Below are positions 35,311 through 44,711 of a stretch of DNA of 64,000 nucleotides, one piece after another. The notes beneath the pieces were generated by a model. The model did no database searches and had not been told where the DNA came from. It was given only the letters and a program-made list of their open reading frames with translations. Within the stretch, counting starts at the first letter, position 1, and each line of letters begins with the position of its first letter. A program made the translations under genes and the position numbers. This stretch comes from Microbacterium sp. SORGH_AS_0428 (GTDB lineage: Bacteria; Actinomycetota; Actinomycetes; Actinomycetales; Microbacteriaceae): the NCBI RefSeq assembly GCF_031453615.1, contig NZ_JAVIZT010000001.1:496001-560000 (forward strand). Direction: 5' to 3'.

Positions 35311-35913
35311 ATGTCCGACTCCCAGGCTCCCTCACGCCCGATCGCTCTGGCCGTCTGGCTCATCGTCGCCGGAGTCGTCGGCTGGATCGCAGCGTTCTCG
35401 CTCACGATCGAGCGCTTCCACCTCCTCGCCGATCCGAACGCCACCGCATCCTGCGATTTCAGCGTCCTCGTCCAGTGCACCGCGAACCTGCAGTCCTGGC
35501 AGGGCAGCGTGTTCGGGTTCCCGAACCCGATCCTGGGGCTGGGCGGTTGGGTCGCGCCCATCGTGGTCGGTGCCGCCCTCCTCGCGGGCGCACGCTTCAA
35601 CCGCTGGTTCTGGCTGGCGTTCTGGGCCGGCATGGCCTTCGCCTTCGCCTTCGTGTGCTGGCTGATCGCGCAGAGCATCTTCTCGCTCGGGACTCTCTGC
35701 CCCTGGTGCATGGTCACGTGGTCGGTGACGATCCCCTCGTTCTTCGCCGTGACCCTGCACGTGTTGCGCAACGGCTCCGTCCCCGTCGGTGCGCGAGTTC
35801 GCGACGTCGCCGGCACACTGGCCGCCTGGGTGCCCCTCATGGCGGTCGTGGCCTACGCGATCATCGCCGTGCTGGCCGAGACGCGCCTCCACGTGCTCGC
35901 CACGCTTGTCTGA
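35311..35913 (+). CDS. Vitamin K epoxide reductase family protein
   Basis: A 200-residue membrane protein with four to five helices (about 10-32, 73-95, 100-125, 133-155, 170-195). It carries the VKOR redox CxxC as CPWC at 130-133 and the loop cysteines Cys48 and Cys56, all four conserved in bacterial homologues. These proteins reoxidise a DsbA-like disulfide donor using menaquinone. No DsbA partner is encoded nearby. Start ATG at 35311. In actinobacteria this is the usual route for disulfide bond formation. Confidence 0.93.
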   Translation: MSDSQAPSRPIALAVWLIVAGVVGWIAAFSLTIERFHLLADPNATASCDFSVLVQCTANLQSWQGSVFGFPNPILGLGGWVAPIVVGAALLAGARFNRWFWLAFWAGMAFAFAFVCWLIAQSIFSLGTLCPWCMVTWSVTIPSFFAVTLHVLRNGSVPVGARVRDVAGTLAAWVPLMAVVAYAIIAVLAETRLHVLATLV

Positions 35914-35991
35914 TCCGGGCGCTGTCCACAAGGGTTCCCGACGAACTTCTCCGGCTCGCTAGGGTGATGGCGAGTCAGGGGAGGGAACTCG

Positions 35992-36390
35992 ATGTCACTG
36001 GAAGCAGACAGCCTGGCCGCGCTCGAAGCGGCGCGGATGCAAGTGATCGCACAGACCGAACGGGCGCGCACCGCGGCCCATGACGCGGCCCGTATGGCCG
36101 ACGACGTCCGTGACGCGCGGGCGAGCATCAGTTCCGTCGGCCGCGAGGTCGTCGTCAGCGCCCGCGCGGGCGGCGCGATCGAACAGGTCGACATCGCCGA
36201 GGGGGCGTTCGATCTGGATGCCCGGACGCTGTCTCGGCTGGTGACCGACACCGTGCGCGAGGCGCAGCGAGCCGCCGCGGAGGCCGCCCTGGCTCGCATG
36301 GCGGACTCGCTGGGGGCGGACTCCCCTCTCCTGGCACAGACCCGCGAGCAGGTGCAGGCCCAGTTCGGCGCCGGCACGGATCTGCGGTGA
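35992..36390 (+). CDS. YbaB/EbfC-family-like protein at the head of a WXG100 cluster
   Basis: A 132-residue protein with an N-terminal helix, a beta-sheet region (SSVGREVVVSARAGGAIEQVDIAEGAFD, about 42-69, locator) and C-terminal helices, the alpha-beta-alpha pattern of YbaB/EbfC nucleoid-associated proteins. Versions of this fold are found next to WXG100 and type VII secretion substrates in actinobacteria, as recalled. It has a strong GGGAGGG Shine-Dalgarno and the next gene starts 4 bp after its stop. A DNA-binding role is not shown; it may act as a partner of the secreted proteins. Confidence 0.7.
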   Translation: MSLEADSLAALEAARMQVIAQTERARTAAHDAARMADDVRDARASISSVGREVVVSARAGGAIEQVDIAEGAFDLDARTLSRLVTDTVREAQRAAAEAALARMADSLGADSPLLAQTREQVQAQFGAGTDLR

Positions 36391-36394
36391 CGCG

Positions 36395-36694
36395 ATGCTG
36401 GAGCAGCTGACCGTCACGCCCATCCGCCTCGCGGACGCGGCCACCAACATCCGCGACGCGGCACAGGCCATCGACGACATCCTCGAGCGACTCGATGACG
36501 AGGCGAAGACCCTTCGCGCCGAATGGTCCGGTGAGGCACAGATCGCCTTCGACGCGTCGCGCCTGCGTTTCTCCGATGCGCTCGAGAGCCGAACGGAGAC
36601 CGTGCGCAAGATCTGCGCCGCGCTCTCTGCACTCGCTGACGGCTATTCGCAGATCGACCTCGAGAGCGCGCGTGCGCTGGGAGCGGCATCATGA
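36395..36694 (+). CDS. WXG100-family type VII secretion protein
   Basis: A 99-residue helical-hairpin protein. WSG at residues 44-46 occupies the turn expected for the WXG motif, flanked by two amphipathic helices of about 35 residues (ADAATNIRDAAQAIDDILERL before, AQIAFDASRLRFSDALESR after, both in heptad-like patterns). WXG100 proteins are exported by ESX/T7SS machines as dimers, alone or as chaperone partners of larger effectors. The terminal T7SS export motif YxxxD/E may be YSQID near residue 85. It overlaps the next gene by 4 bp. Confidence 0.85.
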   Translation: MLEQLTVTPIRLADAATNIRDAAQAIDDILERLDDEAKTLRAEWSGEAQIAFDASRLRFSDALESRTETVRKICAALSALADGYSQIDLESARALGAAS

Positions 36695-37014
36695 CCGGGG
36701 CCGCGAACCAGCGGATCGTTCTGGACGGCGACGTCCTCACATCCCAGGTGAACACGCTGCGTGAAGCGTCGAGCACCTTCTCCACGGTGGCCGGCAAGGT
36801 CGACTCCCCCCTCTCGGGCGATGCATTCGGTCTGCTGAGCCAGGGAATCCTGGTGCCCGCGGTCCAGGCGCTCGCGGGTCGCTCGCGTGAACTGGTGACC
36901 ACCGCACGCGAGCTGACCGAGAAGATGGCCGACGGCACCGACACCGCCCTGAAGGCCTTCTCGTCGCTCGAAGAGGATGCGGCGGACGCGTTCAACAAGG
37001 GGGACGAATCGTGA
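36691..37014 (+). CDS. Second helical-hairpin protein, EspC/LXG-helper-like
   Basis: A 107-residue protein predicted from sequence to form a two-helix hairpin. The first helix is DVLTSQVNTLREASSTFSTVAGKVD, and the second ends with ALKAFSSLEEDAADAFN, with a Gly/Asp/Pro-rich turn between (PLSGDAFG, about 40-47). It lacks a WXG. The overall pattern resembles EspC-type T7SS proteins and the small helical helper proteins encoded before LXG or lipase toxins. It overlaps the upstream WXG100 gene (ATGA) and the downstream large gene (GTGA), so all three are translationally coupled. Confidence 0.75.
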   Translation: MTGAANQRIVLDGDVLTSQVNTLREASSTFSTVAGKVDSPLSGDAFGLLSQGILVPAVQALAGRSRELVTTARELTEKMADGTDTALKAFSSLEEDAADAFNKGDES

Positions 37015-38567
37015 GCGGCGCAGCAGCCATCGCGGGCGAGATCCGAAGCGGGAGCTGGGCGGGCGGACTTCCCGCGTCCGGACCCGGCGGCGACGCCTGC
37101 GCGCAGATCCCGGGCTTCGCAGGGCTCCTGCTGCAGTACGTCCAGCCGTTGCGGGAGCTGTTCGACCAGCTCCTGGGCAACTCGGCCGAGGTGGCGGGCT
37201 TCGCGGCCAACTGGGAGGACTCGGCCAACGAGCTCGCGCAGCTCGCGCCCCAGTTCACGAGCGCTCGCAACGCGCTCGCCGAACTGGACGGGCGCACCGT
37301 GCGTGCGCTGCGCGAGCGCTATGAGGATCTGTCGGTGATCGCAACGGATGCGGCGGAGTGGACATCGGCGACCGCCGGCGCCCTCCGGCTCGCCGCCCGT
37401 ATCGTCGATGCCACGCGCTCGTTCGTCTGCGACCTGCTGGTGCGTCTGTCGCGCTTCGCCGACGAGCTGTTCTCCTTCACCCTCAATCCGTTTGAGGCGG
37501 CCGACCGGATCAAGAACTTCGCCGAGGCCGCCTACGAACTCGTCGAGGCCGGCAGCCGCCTCGTCACAGATCTGCTCGAAGCGCTCTTCGCGCTGGCGTC
37601 CCTCATCCAGCGCCTCATGCCCCTGGTGGCCGAGGCCCTGGCCGAGTTGAAAGAGATCATCGCTCAGATGCTGCCCGCCATCGGCGGCGCCATCGGGTCC
37701 GTTCTGGGCACCGCCTTCGGCCCGTTGGGCCCGCTCGGGGGCAGTCTGGTGGGCTCCATCCTGGGCGGCGCCGGCGAGAACTTCCTCCAGAAGGACGCGG
37801 ATGTCGAGGAGCTCGACCCGGCGAACATGACCGAGGAGCAACGCAAGGCATGGGAGGAGGCCCAGGGCGTCCGGAAACTGGACTCCCTCTCCGATCTCGT
37901 GTCGGTCAACGGGACGACCGACCGCATGGGCGGCGAGGATGCATCCGTCATCGATATCAAGCGTGTCGTCGGCCCGGACGGCAAGGAGCATTGGGTCGTC
38001 TCCCTGCCCTCCACACAGGACTGGCAGCTGATGGGAGATACGGGCGCGCTCAACGATCGCGACTCGAACGTCGCACTGATGATGGACAATCCGGCGTTCC
38101 GGACCGTCTACGAGCGAGCTGTGCTGGAGGCCATGAAGGACGCGGGCATCTCCCCCGGAGACGACGTCGTGCTCACCGGATTCAGCCAGGGCGGGATCAT
38201 GGCCGCCAACCTCGCCTCGGACCCGACCTTCCCCTACAACACGGTCGGCGTCGTGACCAACGGATCCCCGATCGACACGTTCAACATCCCGCCGAACATC
38301 CCCGTCTACGCGTTCCAGCACGCCAACGACGCGGTGCCGATGCTCGACGGCAACGTGTCCGGCGCGACGGGGACCAACGTGAACCGCGTGATCCTGCCGC
38401 CGATGAGCAACCCCATCGAGGCGCACAACAACGAGAACTACACCAACTCCGTGGCGGCCTGGGAGGCGCAGTACCGCGAGATCTACGGCACGGCGCCTCC
38501 GGGACTCGACCTGCTCACGGGAGAGGTCGTCGAGCACAGCATGTTCACCGCATCCGAGGGCCGATGA
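37011..38567 (+). CDS. Putative T7SS effector with alpha/beta-hydrolase (lipase-like) domain
   Basis: A 518-residue protein. Residues 1-215 are helical with many Ala, Leu and Glu, and have no signal peptide. A glycine-zipper-like stretch lies at about 223-257 (AIGGAIGSVLGTAFGPL and following). Residues 290-518 look like an alpha/beta hydrolase: nucleophile elbow GFSQGG with Ser392, HANDAVP with Asp440, and EAHNNEN with His472. The order Ser-Asp-His is right for a catalytic triad. Similar C-terminal domains include cutinase-like and PE-PPE lipases; no specific family was assigned. The two genes upstream encode helical-hairpin proteins and the gene downstream a lipoprotein. This suggests a secreted lipase toxin with helpers and an immunity protein, as inferred from context. 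Confidence 0.8.
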   Translation: MSGAAAIAGEIRSGSWAGGLPASGPGGDACAQIPGFAGLLLQYVQPLRELFDQLLGNSAEVAGFAANWEDSANELAQLAPQFTSARNALAELDGRTVRALRERYEDLSVIATDAAEWTSATAGALRLAARIVDATRSFVCDLLVRLSRFADELFSFTLNPFEAADRIKNFAEAAYELVEAGSRLVTDLLEALFALASLIQRLMPLVAEALAELKEIIAQMLPAIGGAIGSVLGTAFGPLGPLGGSLVGSILGGAGENFLQKDADVEELDPANMTEEQRKAWEEAQGVRKLDSLSDLVSVNGTTDRMGGEDASVIDIKRVVGPDGKEHWVVSLPSTQDWQLMGDTGALNDRDSNVALMMDNPAFRTVYERAVLEAMKDAGISPGDDVVLTGFSQGGIMAANLASDPTFPYNTVGVVTNGSPIDTFNIPPNIPVYAFQHANDAVPMLDGNVSGATGTNVNRVILPPMSNPIEAHNNENYTNSVAAWEAQYREIYGTAPPGLDLLTGEVVEHSMFTASEGR

Positions 38568-38616
38568 CACGGTCCACCGACGACGGCCGGTCGGACGGTC
38601 GCGGAGAGGGGGCGCC

Positions 38617-39069
38617 ATGCGCTCGAGATTCCTCCGCCGTGTGACGGCGGCCATGGCGGCCGTCGTGGCGGTCCCCGCGGCACTCACGGGGTGCTTCGCG
38701 GCGCCGCCGGCGGATTCGTCCTACGAGCAGAAGATCCCTGCGGCGCTGGAGTCCGCGGATCTCGGACTCTCCGACGTGTGGGCGAGTCGGAGCACCGACG
38801 GCTTCGCCGTCGTGCTGAATGTCGGCGGGACGTCCTCACGCGAGGACGTGTCGCCGGACGATCTGCGGGAGATGCTCCAGATCATCCGATCCAACAACAC
38901 GCTCGGCGGCGACAAGCTCGACTTCTCGTTGCGCACCGCGGACGACAGCGCCTTCGTGGACCTGGACGGCCCCGCGCAGTCGCTCGGCGCGCCGGCGCGG
39001 GTGAGTGCGAGCGACGGCCCCCTGGGGATCGTGCTCGACTGGGACCAGGTGAACAGCATCATCGGCTGA
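38617..39069 (+). CDS. Lipoprotein, candidate immunity or accessory protein for the lipase-like effector
   Basis: A 150-residue protein with a lipoprotein signal (RR in the N-region, hydrophobic core, lipobox ALTGC with Cys26). The mature part of about 124 residues is a compact mixed fold with LGLSDVWASRSTDGFAV and DDLREMLQIIR, and no recognised family. The ATG is preceded by GGAGAGGGGG. It lies 49 bp after the effector gene and ends the cluster at a strong hairpin. In S. aureus, lipoproteins of the TilA type protect against the T7SS lipase TslA; by analogy this could be an immunity protein, but sequence similarity was not checked. Confidence 0.78.
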   Translation: MRSRFLRRVTAAMAAVVAVPAALTGCFAAPPADSSYEQKIPAALESADLGLSDVWASRSTDGFAVVLNVGGTSSREDVSPDDLREMLQIIRSNNTLGGDKLDFSLRTADDSAFVDLDGPAQSLGAPARVSASDGPLGIVLDWDQVNSIIG

Positions 39070-39075
39070 CCACAT

Positions 39076-39121
39076 TCACGACGAAGCCCGCCCCTCGCTG
39101 AAGGGGCGGGCTTCGTCGTGA
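39076..39121. terminator. Bidirectional terminator between the T7SS-like cluster and ndk
   Basis: A 19-bp perfect stem (39076-39094 and 39103-39121, CACGACGAAGCCCGCCCC at the core) with an 8-nt loop sits between convergent genes. It should terminate both transcripts. Confidence 0.9.
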
Positions 39122-39130
39122 GCGAGAGGG

Positions 39131-39547
39131 TCAGCCGAACCAGATGCCGAGCTCGCGCGCGGCGGATTCGGGGCTGTCGCTGCCGTGCACCAGGTTCTGC
39201 TGCACCTTGAGACCCCAGTCGCGGCCGAAATCGCCGCGGATCGTGCCGGGAGCAGCAGTGGTCGGGTCTGTGGTGCCGGCGAGGGAACGGAACCCCTCGA
39301 TGACACGGTCTCCGGCAAGGCGGATCGCCACCGACGGGCCCGACATCATGAACTCGACGAGCGGCTCGTAGAACGGCTTGCCCTCATGTTCGGCGTAGTG
39401 CTGCTCGAGCCGCCCACGATCGGGCTCGACCAGACGCAGGTCGACGAGCGCATAGCCCTTCGCCTCGATACGGGCGAGGATGGCGCCGGTGAGCCCGCGG
39501 GCCACACCGTCCGGCTTGACGAGGACGAGGGTTTCTTCGATGGCCAT
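39131..39547 (-). CDS. ndk: Nucleoside diphosphate kinase
   Basis: A 138-residue enzyme that balances nucleoside triphosphates by ping-pong phosphotransfer. The active-site His lies in NLVHGSDSPESA (about residue 118-120). The N-terminal ETLVLVKPDGVARG block and RGDFG are typical. Last gene of the ileS-folC-DUF4233-ndk series. Confidence 0.98.
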   Translation of the reverse strand: MAIEETLVLVKPDGVARGLTGAILARIEAKGYALVDLRLVEPDRGRLEQHYAEHEGKPFYEPLVEFMMSGPSVAIRLAGDRVIEGFRSLAGTTDPTTAAPGTIRGDFGRDWGLKVQQNLVHGSDSPESAARELGIWFG

Positions 39548-39553
39548 GGTGGG

Positions 39554-39961
39554 TCAATCTCCGTTCGCAGTCGCGGATGCGGCGGCCAGACGCGCGTTGC
39601 GGCGGTCCAGCGATGCTCCCTTGATCGTCGCATACGCCCACATGCCACCGAAAATGAACGCGACCAGCAGGATGGCGGGCTCGAGGATCGCAGACGCTGC
39701 CAGGAGCACCTGCAGCGCCCATCCGAGAGCGATCCCCCATCGCCAGCGCACCACGCCGCTCGCGGCGATCATCACGACGGCGAAGACGGATCCCACGACG
39801 ACCGCCCACCACGGCTCGACGCCGTCGGGAGTGGACTTGAGGCCGTAGATGACGAGCCAGGCGAGAAAGACGACGATCGTCTCGAAACCGAGCACGACCT
39901 GCGCGAGCGACTCCTGCGCACCGCGCTGACGCCGCACCCGCGGCGGACGCTTCGCGCTCAC
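39554..39961 (-). CDS. DUF4233 membrane protein
   Basis: A 135-residue protein with about four hydrophobic helices (about 22-42, 49-68, 72-93, 96-115) matching DUF4233, a family found after folC in actinobacteria. The GTG at 39961 overlaps the folC stop (GTGA), which fixes the start; the N-terminus is basic (AKRPPRVRRQRGAQ). Function unknown. Confidence 0.88.
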   Translation of the reverse strand: MSAKRPPRVRRQRGAQESLAQVVLGFETIVVFLAWLVIYGLKSTPDGVEPWWAVVVGSVFAVVMIAASGVVRWRWGIALGWALQVLLAASAILEPAILLVAFIFGGMWAYATIKGASLDRRNARLAAASATANGD

Positions 39962-41322
39962 GCCGACCACCCGTCCTTCCAGGCCTCGGCCTCCGCGAGG
40001 GCGAGCGCCTCTCCCGCCAGCACGACGGAACCGGCGATGACCACGGCACGTCGATCGGATGCGGCGGCCCACTGCCGGGCGGCCTCGGCCGCATCCGCGA
40101 GGTCGGTGTGGACGGTCACGCGCAGGCCCTGCGCCTCGACGAGGTCTGCGATCGTGTCGGCGTCGTTCGCCCGCTCGGAGTCGGGAGCGGTGGCGAACAC
40201 ATGGGCCGCGACGGGGGCGAGGGTCGCAACGATCCCCTCCGCATCCTTGTCGCCGAGGACGCCGAGCACGACCCCCCACTCGTCGAAGTCGAACGATCCG
40301 CGCAGCGCCTCCACGAGGGCCGTGGCCCCGTGGGGGTTGTGGGCCGCATCGACGACGACCGTCGGATGCGCGCCCACCAGCTGGAGACGTCCGGGCGAGG
40401 TCGCCTGGCCGAGTCCGTCGGTCACGACGTCCGGGGCGAGCCGCTGGGAGCCCGCGCCGATGAGGGACTCGACGGCGGCGATCGCCAGGGCGGCGTTACG
40501 ACCCTGGTGCTCGCCGTAGAGCGGCAGGTAGAGCTCCGAGTACTCACCGGCCAATCCCTGCACGTCCAGGAGCTGGCCCCCGACGGCGAGGCGATAGGAC
40601 CGAAGCGCGAAGTCGGTGCCCTCGACCGCGATCGTCGCTCCCCGAGCAGCGGCGGTCTCGCGCAGAACGCGATCGACCTCGGGCTCCTGCGCGGCGGAGA
40701 CGACCACGGCGTCCTGCTTGATGATGCCGGCCTTCACGCGCGCGATCTTCTCGATCGTGTCGCCGAGTCGGTCGGCGTGGTCCATGCCGACGGGCGCGAT
40801 GACGGCGACGTCGCCGTCAGCGGTGTTCGTCGAGTCCCACTCGCCGCCCATGCCGACCTCGATGACGGCCACATCGACGGGGGCGTCGGAGAACGCCACG
40901 AACGCCAGCACGGTCAGCACCTCGAAGAACGTGAGCCGTGCACCGCCCTCGGCGACGAGCTCCGCGTCGACCAGCTCGATGAAGGGGAGGATCTCCTCCC
41001 ATGCCTCGACGACCGCCGCATCCGCGATCGGTTCGCCGTCGACCATGATCCGCTCGGTGAAACGCTCCAGGTGAGGGCTCGTGAACAGCCCGGTGCGCAG
41101 CCCCATCGTCCTCAGGAGGCTCTCGATCAGCCGGCTCGTGGACGTCTTCCCGTTGGTGCCGGTCACGTGGACGACGCGGTATGTCCGCTGCGGATCGTCC
41201 AGCAACTCGAGCACGCGGCGCGTGCGCTCGATGCGCGGTTGCACCCACTGCTCGCCCTGCCGCTCCAGCAGCGCCGCGTAGACAGCGTCGGCACGATTGC
41301 GTTCGCTCTCGGTTCCGCTCAT
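39958..41322 (-). CDS. folC: Bifunctional dihydrofolate synthase/folylpolyglutamate synthase
   Basis: A 454-residue Mur-ligase-family enzyme that adds glutamate to (dihydro)folate. The P-loop [14 protein letters not shown] is at about 55-68, with the DHADRLG segment (about 180) and the Ω-loop region. The C-terminal domain carries [11 protein letters not shown] (about 321-331). It overlaps ileS upstream and the DUF4233 gene downstream by 4 bp each. Confidence 0.96.
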   Translation of the reverse strand: MSGTESERNRADAVYAALLERQGEQWVQPRIERTRRVLELLDDPQRTYRVVHVTGTNGKTSTSRLIESLLRTMGLRTGLFTSPHLERFTERIMVDGEPIADAAVVEAWEEILPFIELVDAELVAEGGARLTFFEVLTVLAFVAFSDAPVDVAVIEVGMGGEWDSTNTADGDVAVIAPVGMDHADRLGDTIEKIARVKAGIIKQDAVVVSAAQEPEVDRVLRETAAARGATIAVEGTDFALRSYRLAVGGQLLDVQGLAGEYSELYLPLYGEHQGRNAALAIAAVESLIGAGSQRLAPDVVTDGLGQATSPGRLQLVGAHPTVVVDAAHNPHGATALVEALRGSFDFDEWGVVLGVLGDKDAEGIVATLAPVAAHVFATAPDSERANDADTIADLVEAQGLRVTVHTDLADAAEAARQWAAASDRRAVVIAGSVVLAGEALALAEAEAWKDGWSA

Positions 41323-44300
41323 CGTGCGACCTCCACTCGTGCGACGCTCACCGTGAACGGACCCGTGTTCGCATACGCTCCCGCGGCGAACTCCCCGGTG
41401 TGCTCGACATCGGCGCTGTCGACGGCTCGTCGGATGCGTTCGACCCCGTCCGCGCCCGTGACCATCGCCTGAACCGCCAGGGTCTCCCCCGCGACGTCCG
41501 CCGCGTCGAACGCCGACGCCACGGCGTCCGCGTCGGCCGCATCCGCGAACGTCAGGACGAGCCGGATGCGGTCGCTGACTTCGAAGCCGGCCGCCTTGCG
41601 CGTGTCCTGCACGGCGCGGATGACGTCGCGTGCCAGGCCCTCTGCTTCGAGCGCGGGCGTCGTCGCGGTCGCCAGCAGCACGAAGCCGCCGCCACCGAGC
41701 ACGGCCAGCGCCTCACCCTCCGGGCGCCCACTGGTCTCGAACACGAGGTCGTACTCCGCCGGCTCGAGCGCGATGCCGCCCGCCGTCACGACACCGTCGC
41801 GCTCGGACCAGTCACCGTCCTTGGCGGCGCGGATGACCTGCTGCACGAGCTTTCCGAGGCGGGGGCCCGCGGCGCGCGCGTTCACCGTGAGGCGGTGCGT
41901 GATGCCGTACTCCGTCGCCGTGTTCTCGCCGAGCTCGACCAGTTCGATCGCCTTCACGTTCAGCTCATCACGCAGGATGTCGTCGAACTGCCCGAGCGCG
42001 CCGGCGTGCGGCACGACGACGGTCAGCAGCGGCAGCGGCAGCCGCACCCGCTTGCCTTCACGCTTGCGCAGGGCGTTGGCCACCGAGGAGACCTCGCGCA
42101 CCGCATCCATCGCCTCGCGGATGTCGGCGGCGTCGGCGAAGGCGGACGCATCCGGCCAGTCGGTCAGGTGCACGCTGCGACCGCCCGTGAGCCCCTGCCA
42201 GACGCGCTCGGCGACGAGCGGGATGAGAGGCGCCGCCACACGTGTGAGCGTCTCGAGCACCGTGTAGAGCGTGTCGAACGCCTCCGTCGAGCGAGCGTCG
42301 TCGCCGACGCCGACCCAGAAGCGGTCTCGAGAGCGACGGATGTACCAGTTCGTCAGCACCTCCGCGAAGTCGCGCAGGCGCGCGGCGGCCGTCGTCGAGT
42401 CGAGCACCTCCAGATCAGCGGCCACATCGCGCACGAGGTCGCCGGTGAGGGCGAGGATGTAGCGGTCCAGGACATCGGTCGAGTCGGTCCGCCACCGCGC
42501 CTCGTACCCCGAACCGTCGGGTCCGCCCGCGGCGTTCGCGTACGTGGAGAAGAAGTACCACGTGTTCCACAGCGGCAGCAGGAACTCGCGTACGCCCGCG
42601 CGGATGCCTTCCTCGGTCACCACGAGGTTGCCGCCGCGCAGCACCGAGCTCGACATGAGGAACCAACGCATGGCGTCGGAGCCGTCGCGATCGAAGACCT
42701 CGCTGACGTCCGGATAGTTGCGCAGCGACTTCGACATCTTCTGACCGTCGCTGCCGAGGACGATGCCGTGGCAGGAGACGCCCGTGAACGCCGGACGGTC
42801 GAAGAGCGCGCCCGAGAGCACGTGCATGACGTAGAACCAGCCGCGTGTCTGCCCGATGTACTCGACGATGAAGTCGGCGGGTGCGTGGGTGTCGAACCAC
42901 TCGCGGTTCTCGAACGGGTAGTGCACCTGGGCGTAGGGCATGGAGCCCGAGTCGAACCAGACGTCGAAGACGTCCTCGATCCGCCGCATGGTCGACGCTC
43001 CCGTGGGGTCGTCCGGGTTGGGGCGGGTCAGCTCGTCGATGTACGGGCGGTGCAGGTCGACGTTGCCCTCGGGGTCGCGGGGCAGTCGTCCGAAGTCGCG
43101 CTCGAGCTCCTCGAACGAGCCGTACACGTCGATACGCGGATAGGCGGGATCATCGCTCTTCCACACGGGGATGGGCGAACCCCAGTAACGGTTGCGGCTG
43201 ATCGACCAGTCGCGCGCTCCTTCGACCCACTTGCCGAACTGGCCGTGCTTCACGTTCTCGGGAGCCCACGTGATCTGCTCGTTGAGCTCGACCAGGCGCT
43301 CCTTGACGTCGGTGACCCGCACGAACCAGCTGGAGACGGCCTTGTAGATCAGGGGGTTACGGCAGCGCCAGCAGTGCGGGTAGGAGTGCTCGTAGCTGGC
43401 CTCGCGCAGCAGACGCCCCTCCTGGCGCAGCAGACGGATGAGGGGGCGATTGGCATCGAGCCACAGCTCGCCGGCGACGTCGGCGACCTGCGGCAGGAAC
43501 CGTCCGCCGTCGTCGAGGCTCACGATGGTCGGCAGTCCGGCCGCATCCGCGAGACGCTTGTCGTCCTCACCGTAGGCCGGCGCCTGGTGGACGATGCCGG
43601 TGCCGTCGGTGGTCGTGACGTAGTCGTCGACCAGGATGCGCCAGGCATCCTGGGTTCCCCACGTCTCGGCGTCCGCGTAGTAGTCGAACAGGCGGTCGTA
43701 GGACACACCCGCCAGCTCCGCACCGACGATCCGTCGCTCCACGGCGTCGCGCGCCGCATCCGCCGACTCGTAGCCGAGATCCTTCGCGTGGGCGCCGACG
43801 AGGTCCGCGGCGAGCAGGTAACGGTGCGCGCTGGTCTCGAGGGCATCGTCGGGCGTTCCATCGGGGGCCCGGTGGACGTCGGCGGCGCCTGAGGGACCGG
43901 CGGGCAGCACGGCGTACTCGATGGCGGGACCGACCGCGAGCGCGAGGTTGGTGGGAAGCGTCCACGGCGTCGTCGTCCACGCGAGCGCGCGCACCCCGGT
44001 GAGCCCGAGCGCCTCGGCCTTCGCGCCGACGAGCGGGAACGTGACCGTCACCGAGGGATCCTGGCGCATCTTGTAGACGTCGTCGTCCATGCGCAACTCA
44101 TGGCTCGACAGCGGCGTCTCGTCGCGCCAGCAGTACGGCAGCACCCGGTAGCCCTCGTACGCGAGACCCTTGTCCCACAGGCTCTTGAACGCCCAGAGAA
44201 CGGACTCCATGTATCCGGTGTCGAGCGTCTTGTACCCGCGTTCGAAGTCCACCCACCGCGCCTGGCGGGTGACGTAGTCCTGCCACTCGTGCGTGTACGC

Positions 44301-44711
44301 CAGCACGGATTCGCGGGCCTTCGCGTTGAAGGTCGCCACTCCCATCCGCTCGATCTCGTCCTTCTCGGTGATCCCGAGCTGCTTCATCGCCTCCAGCTCG
44401 GCCGGGAGTCCGTGGGTGTCCCAGCCGAAGACGCGGTCGACCTTCTTGCCCCGCATGGTCTGGAAGCGCGGGAAGAGGTCCTTGGCGTACCCGGTGAGCA
44501 GGTGACCGTAGTGCGGCAGACCGTTGGCGAACGGGGGGCCGTCGTAGAAGACCCATTCGTCGGCACCCTCACGCTGAGCGATGGATGCACGGAAGGTGTC
44601 GTCGGCGGACCAGAAGTCGAGCACCTCGCGCTCGATCTCGGGGAAGCGCGGGCTCGGCGTGACGTCGGCAGCGGGCCCGAAGGCCGAGGAACGGGGGTAG
44701 GTCATCGTCAT
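41319..44711 (-). CDS. ileS: Isoleucyl-tRNA synthetase, long (IleS2-like) form
   Basis: A class I synthetase of 1130 residues. HIGH is HYGH at 67-70 within [12 protein letters not shown], the eukaryote-like (IleS2) pattern. KMSKS is at about 657-661 ([13 protein letters not shown]). A long C-terminal domain follows. M-T-M-T gives two ATGs, 44711 and 44705; I keep the first. The frame is open upstream through the T-box but that part is leader RNA. IleS2-type enzymes are typically less sensitive to mupirocin, an inference from the family. The gene overlaps folC by 4 bp. Confidence 0.97.
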   Translation of the reverse strand: MTMTYPRSSAFGPAADVTPSPRFPEIEREVLDFWSADDTFRASIAQREGADEWVFYDGPPFANGLPHYGHLLTGYAKDLFPRFQTMRGKKVDRVFGWDTHGLPAELEAMKQLGITEKDEIERMGVATFNAKARESVLAYTHEWQDYVTRQARWVDFERGYKTLDTGYMESVLWAFKSLWDKGLAYEGYRVLPYCWRDETPLSSHELRMDDDVYKMRQDPSVTVTFPLVGAKAEALGLTGVRALAWTTTPWTLPTNLALAVGPAIEYAVLPAGPSGAADVHRAPDGTPDDALETSAHRYLLAADLVGAHAKDLGYESADAARDAVERRIVGAELAGVSYDRLFDYYADAETWGTQDAWRILVDDYVTTTDGTGIVHQAPAYGEDDKRLADAAGLPTIVSLDDGGRFLPQVADVAGELWLDANRPLIRLLRQEGRLLREASYEHSYPHCWRCRNPLIYKAVSSWFVRVTDVKERLVELNEQITWAPENVKHGQFGKWVEGARDWSISRNRYWGSPIPVWKSDDPAYPRIDVYGSFEELERDFGRLPRDPEGNVDLHRPYIDELTRPNPDDPTGASTMRRIEDVFDVWFDSGSMPYAQVHYPFENREWFDTHAPADFIVEYIGQTRGWFYVMHVLSGALFDRPAFTGVSCHGIVLGSDGQKMSKSLRNYPDVSEVFDRDGSDAMRWFLMSSSVLRGGNLVVTEEGIRAGVREFLLPLWNTWYFFSTYANAAGGPDGSGYEARWRTDSTDVLDRYILALTGDLVRDVAADLEVLDSTTAAARLRDFAEVLTNWYIRRSRDRFWVGVGDDARSTEAFDTLYTVLETLTRVAAPLIPLVAERVWQGLTGGRSVHLTDWPDASAFADAADIREAMDAVREVSSVANALRKREGKRVRLPLPLLTVVVPHAGALGQFDDILRDELNVKAIELVELGENTATEYGITHRLTVNARAAGPRLGKLVQQVIRAAKDGDWSERDGVVTAGGIALEPAEYDLVFETSGRPEGEALAVLGGGGFVLLATATTPALEAEGLARDVIRAVQDTRKAAGFEVSDRIRLVLTFADAADADAVASAFDAADVAGETLAVQAMVTGADGVERIRRAVDSADVEHTGEFAAGAYANTGPFTVSVARVEVAR

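Noticed and set aside
41181..43892. 903-residue forward frame opposite ileS
   Set aside because: Antisense shadow of a long, well-conserved synthetase gene.
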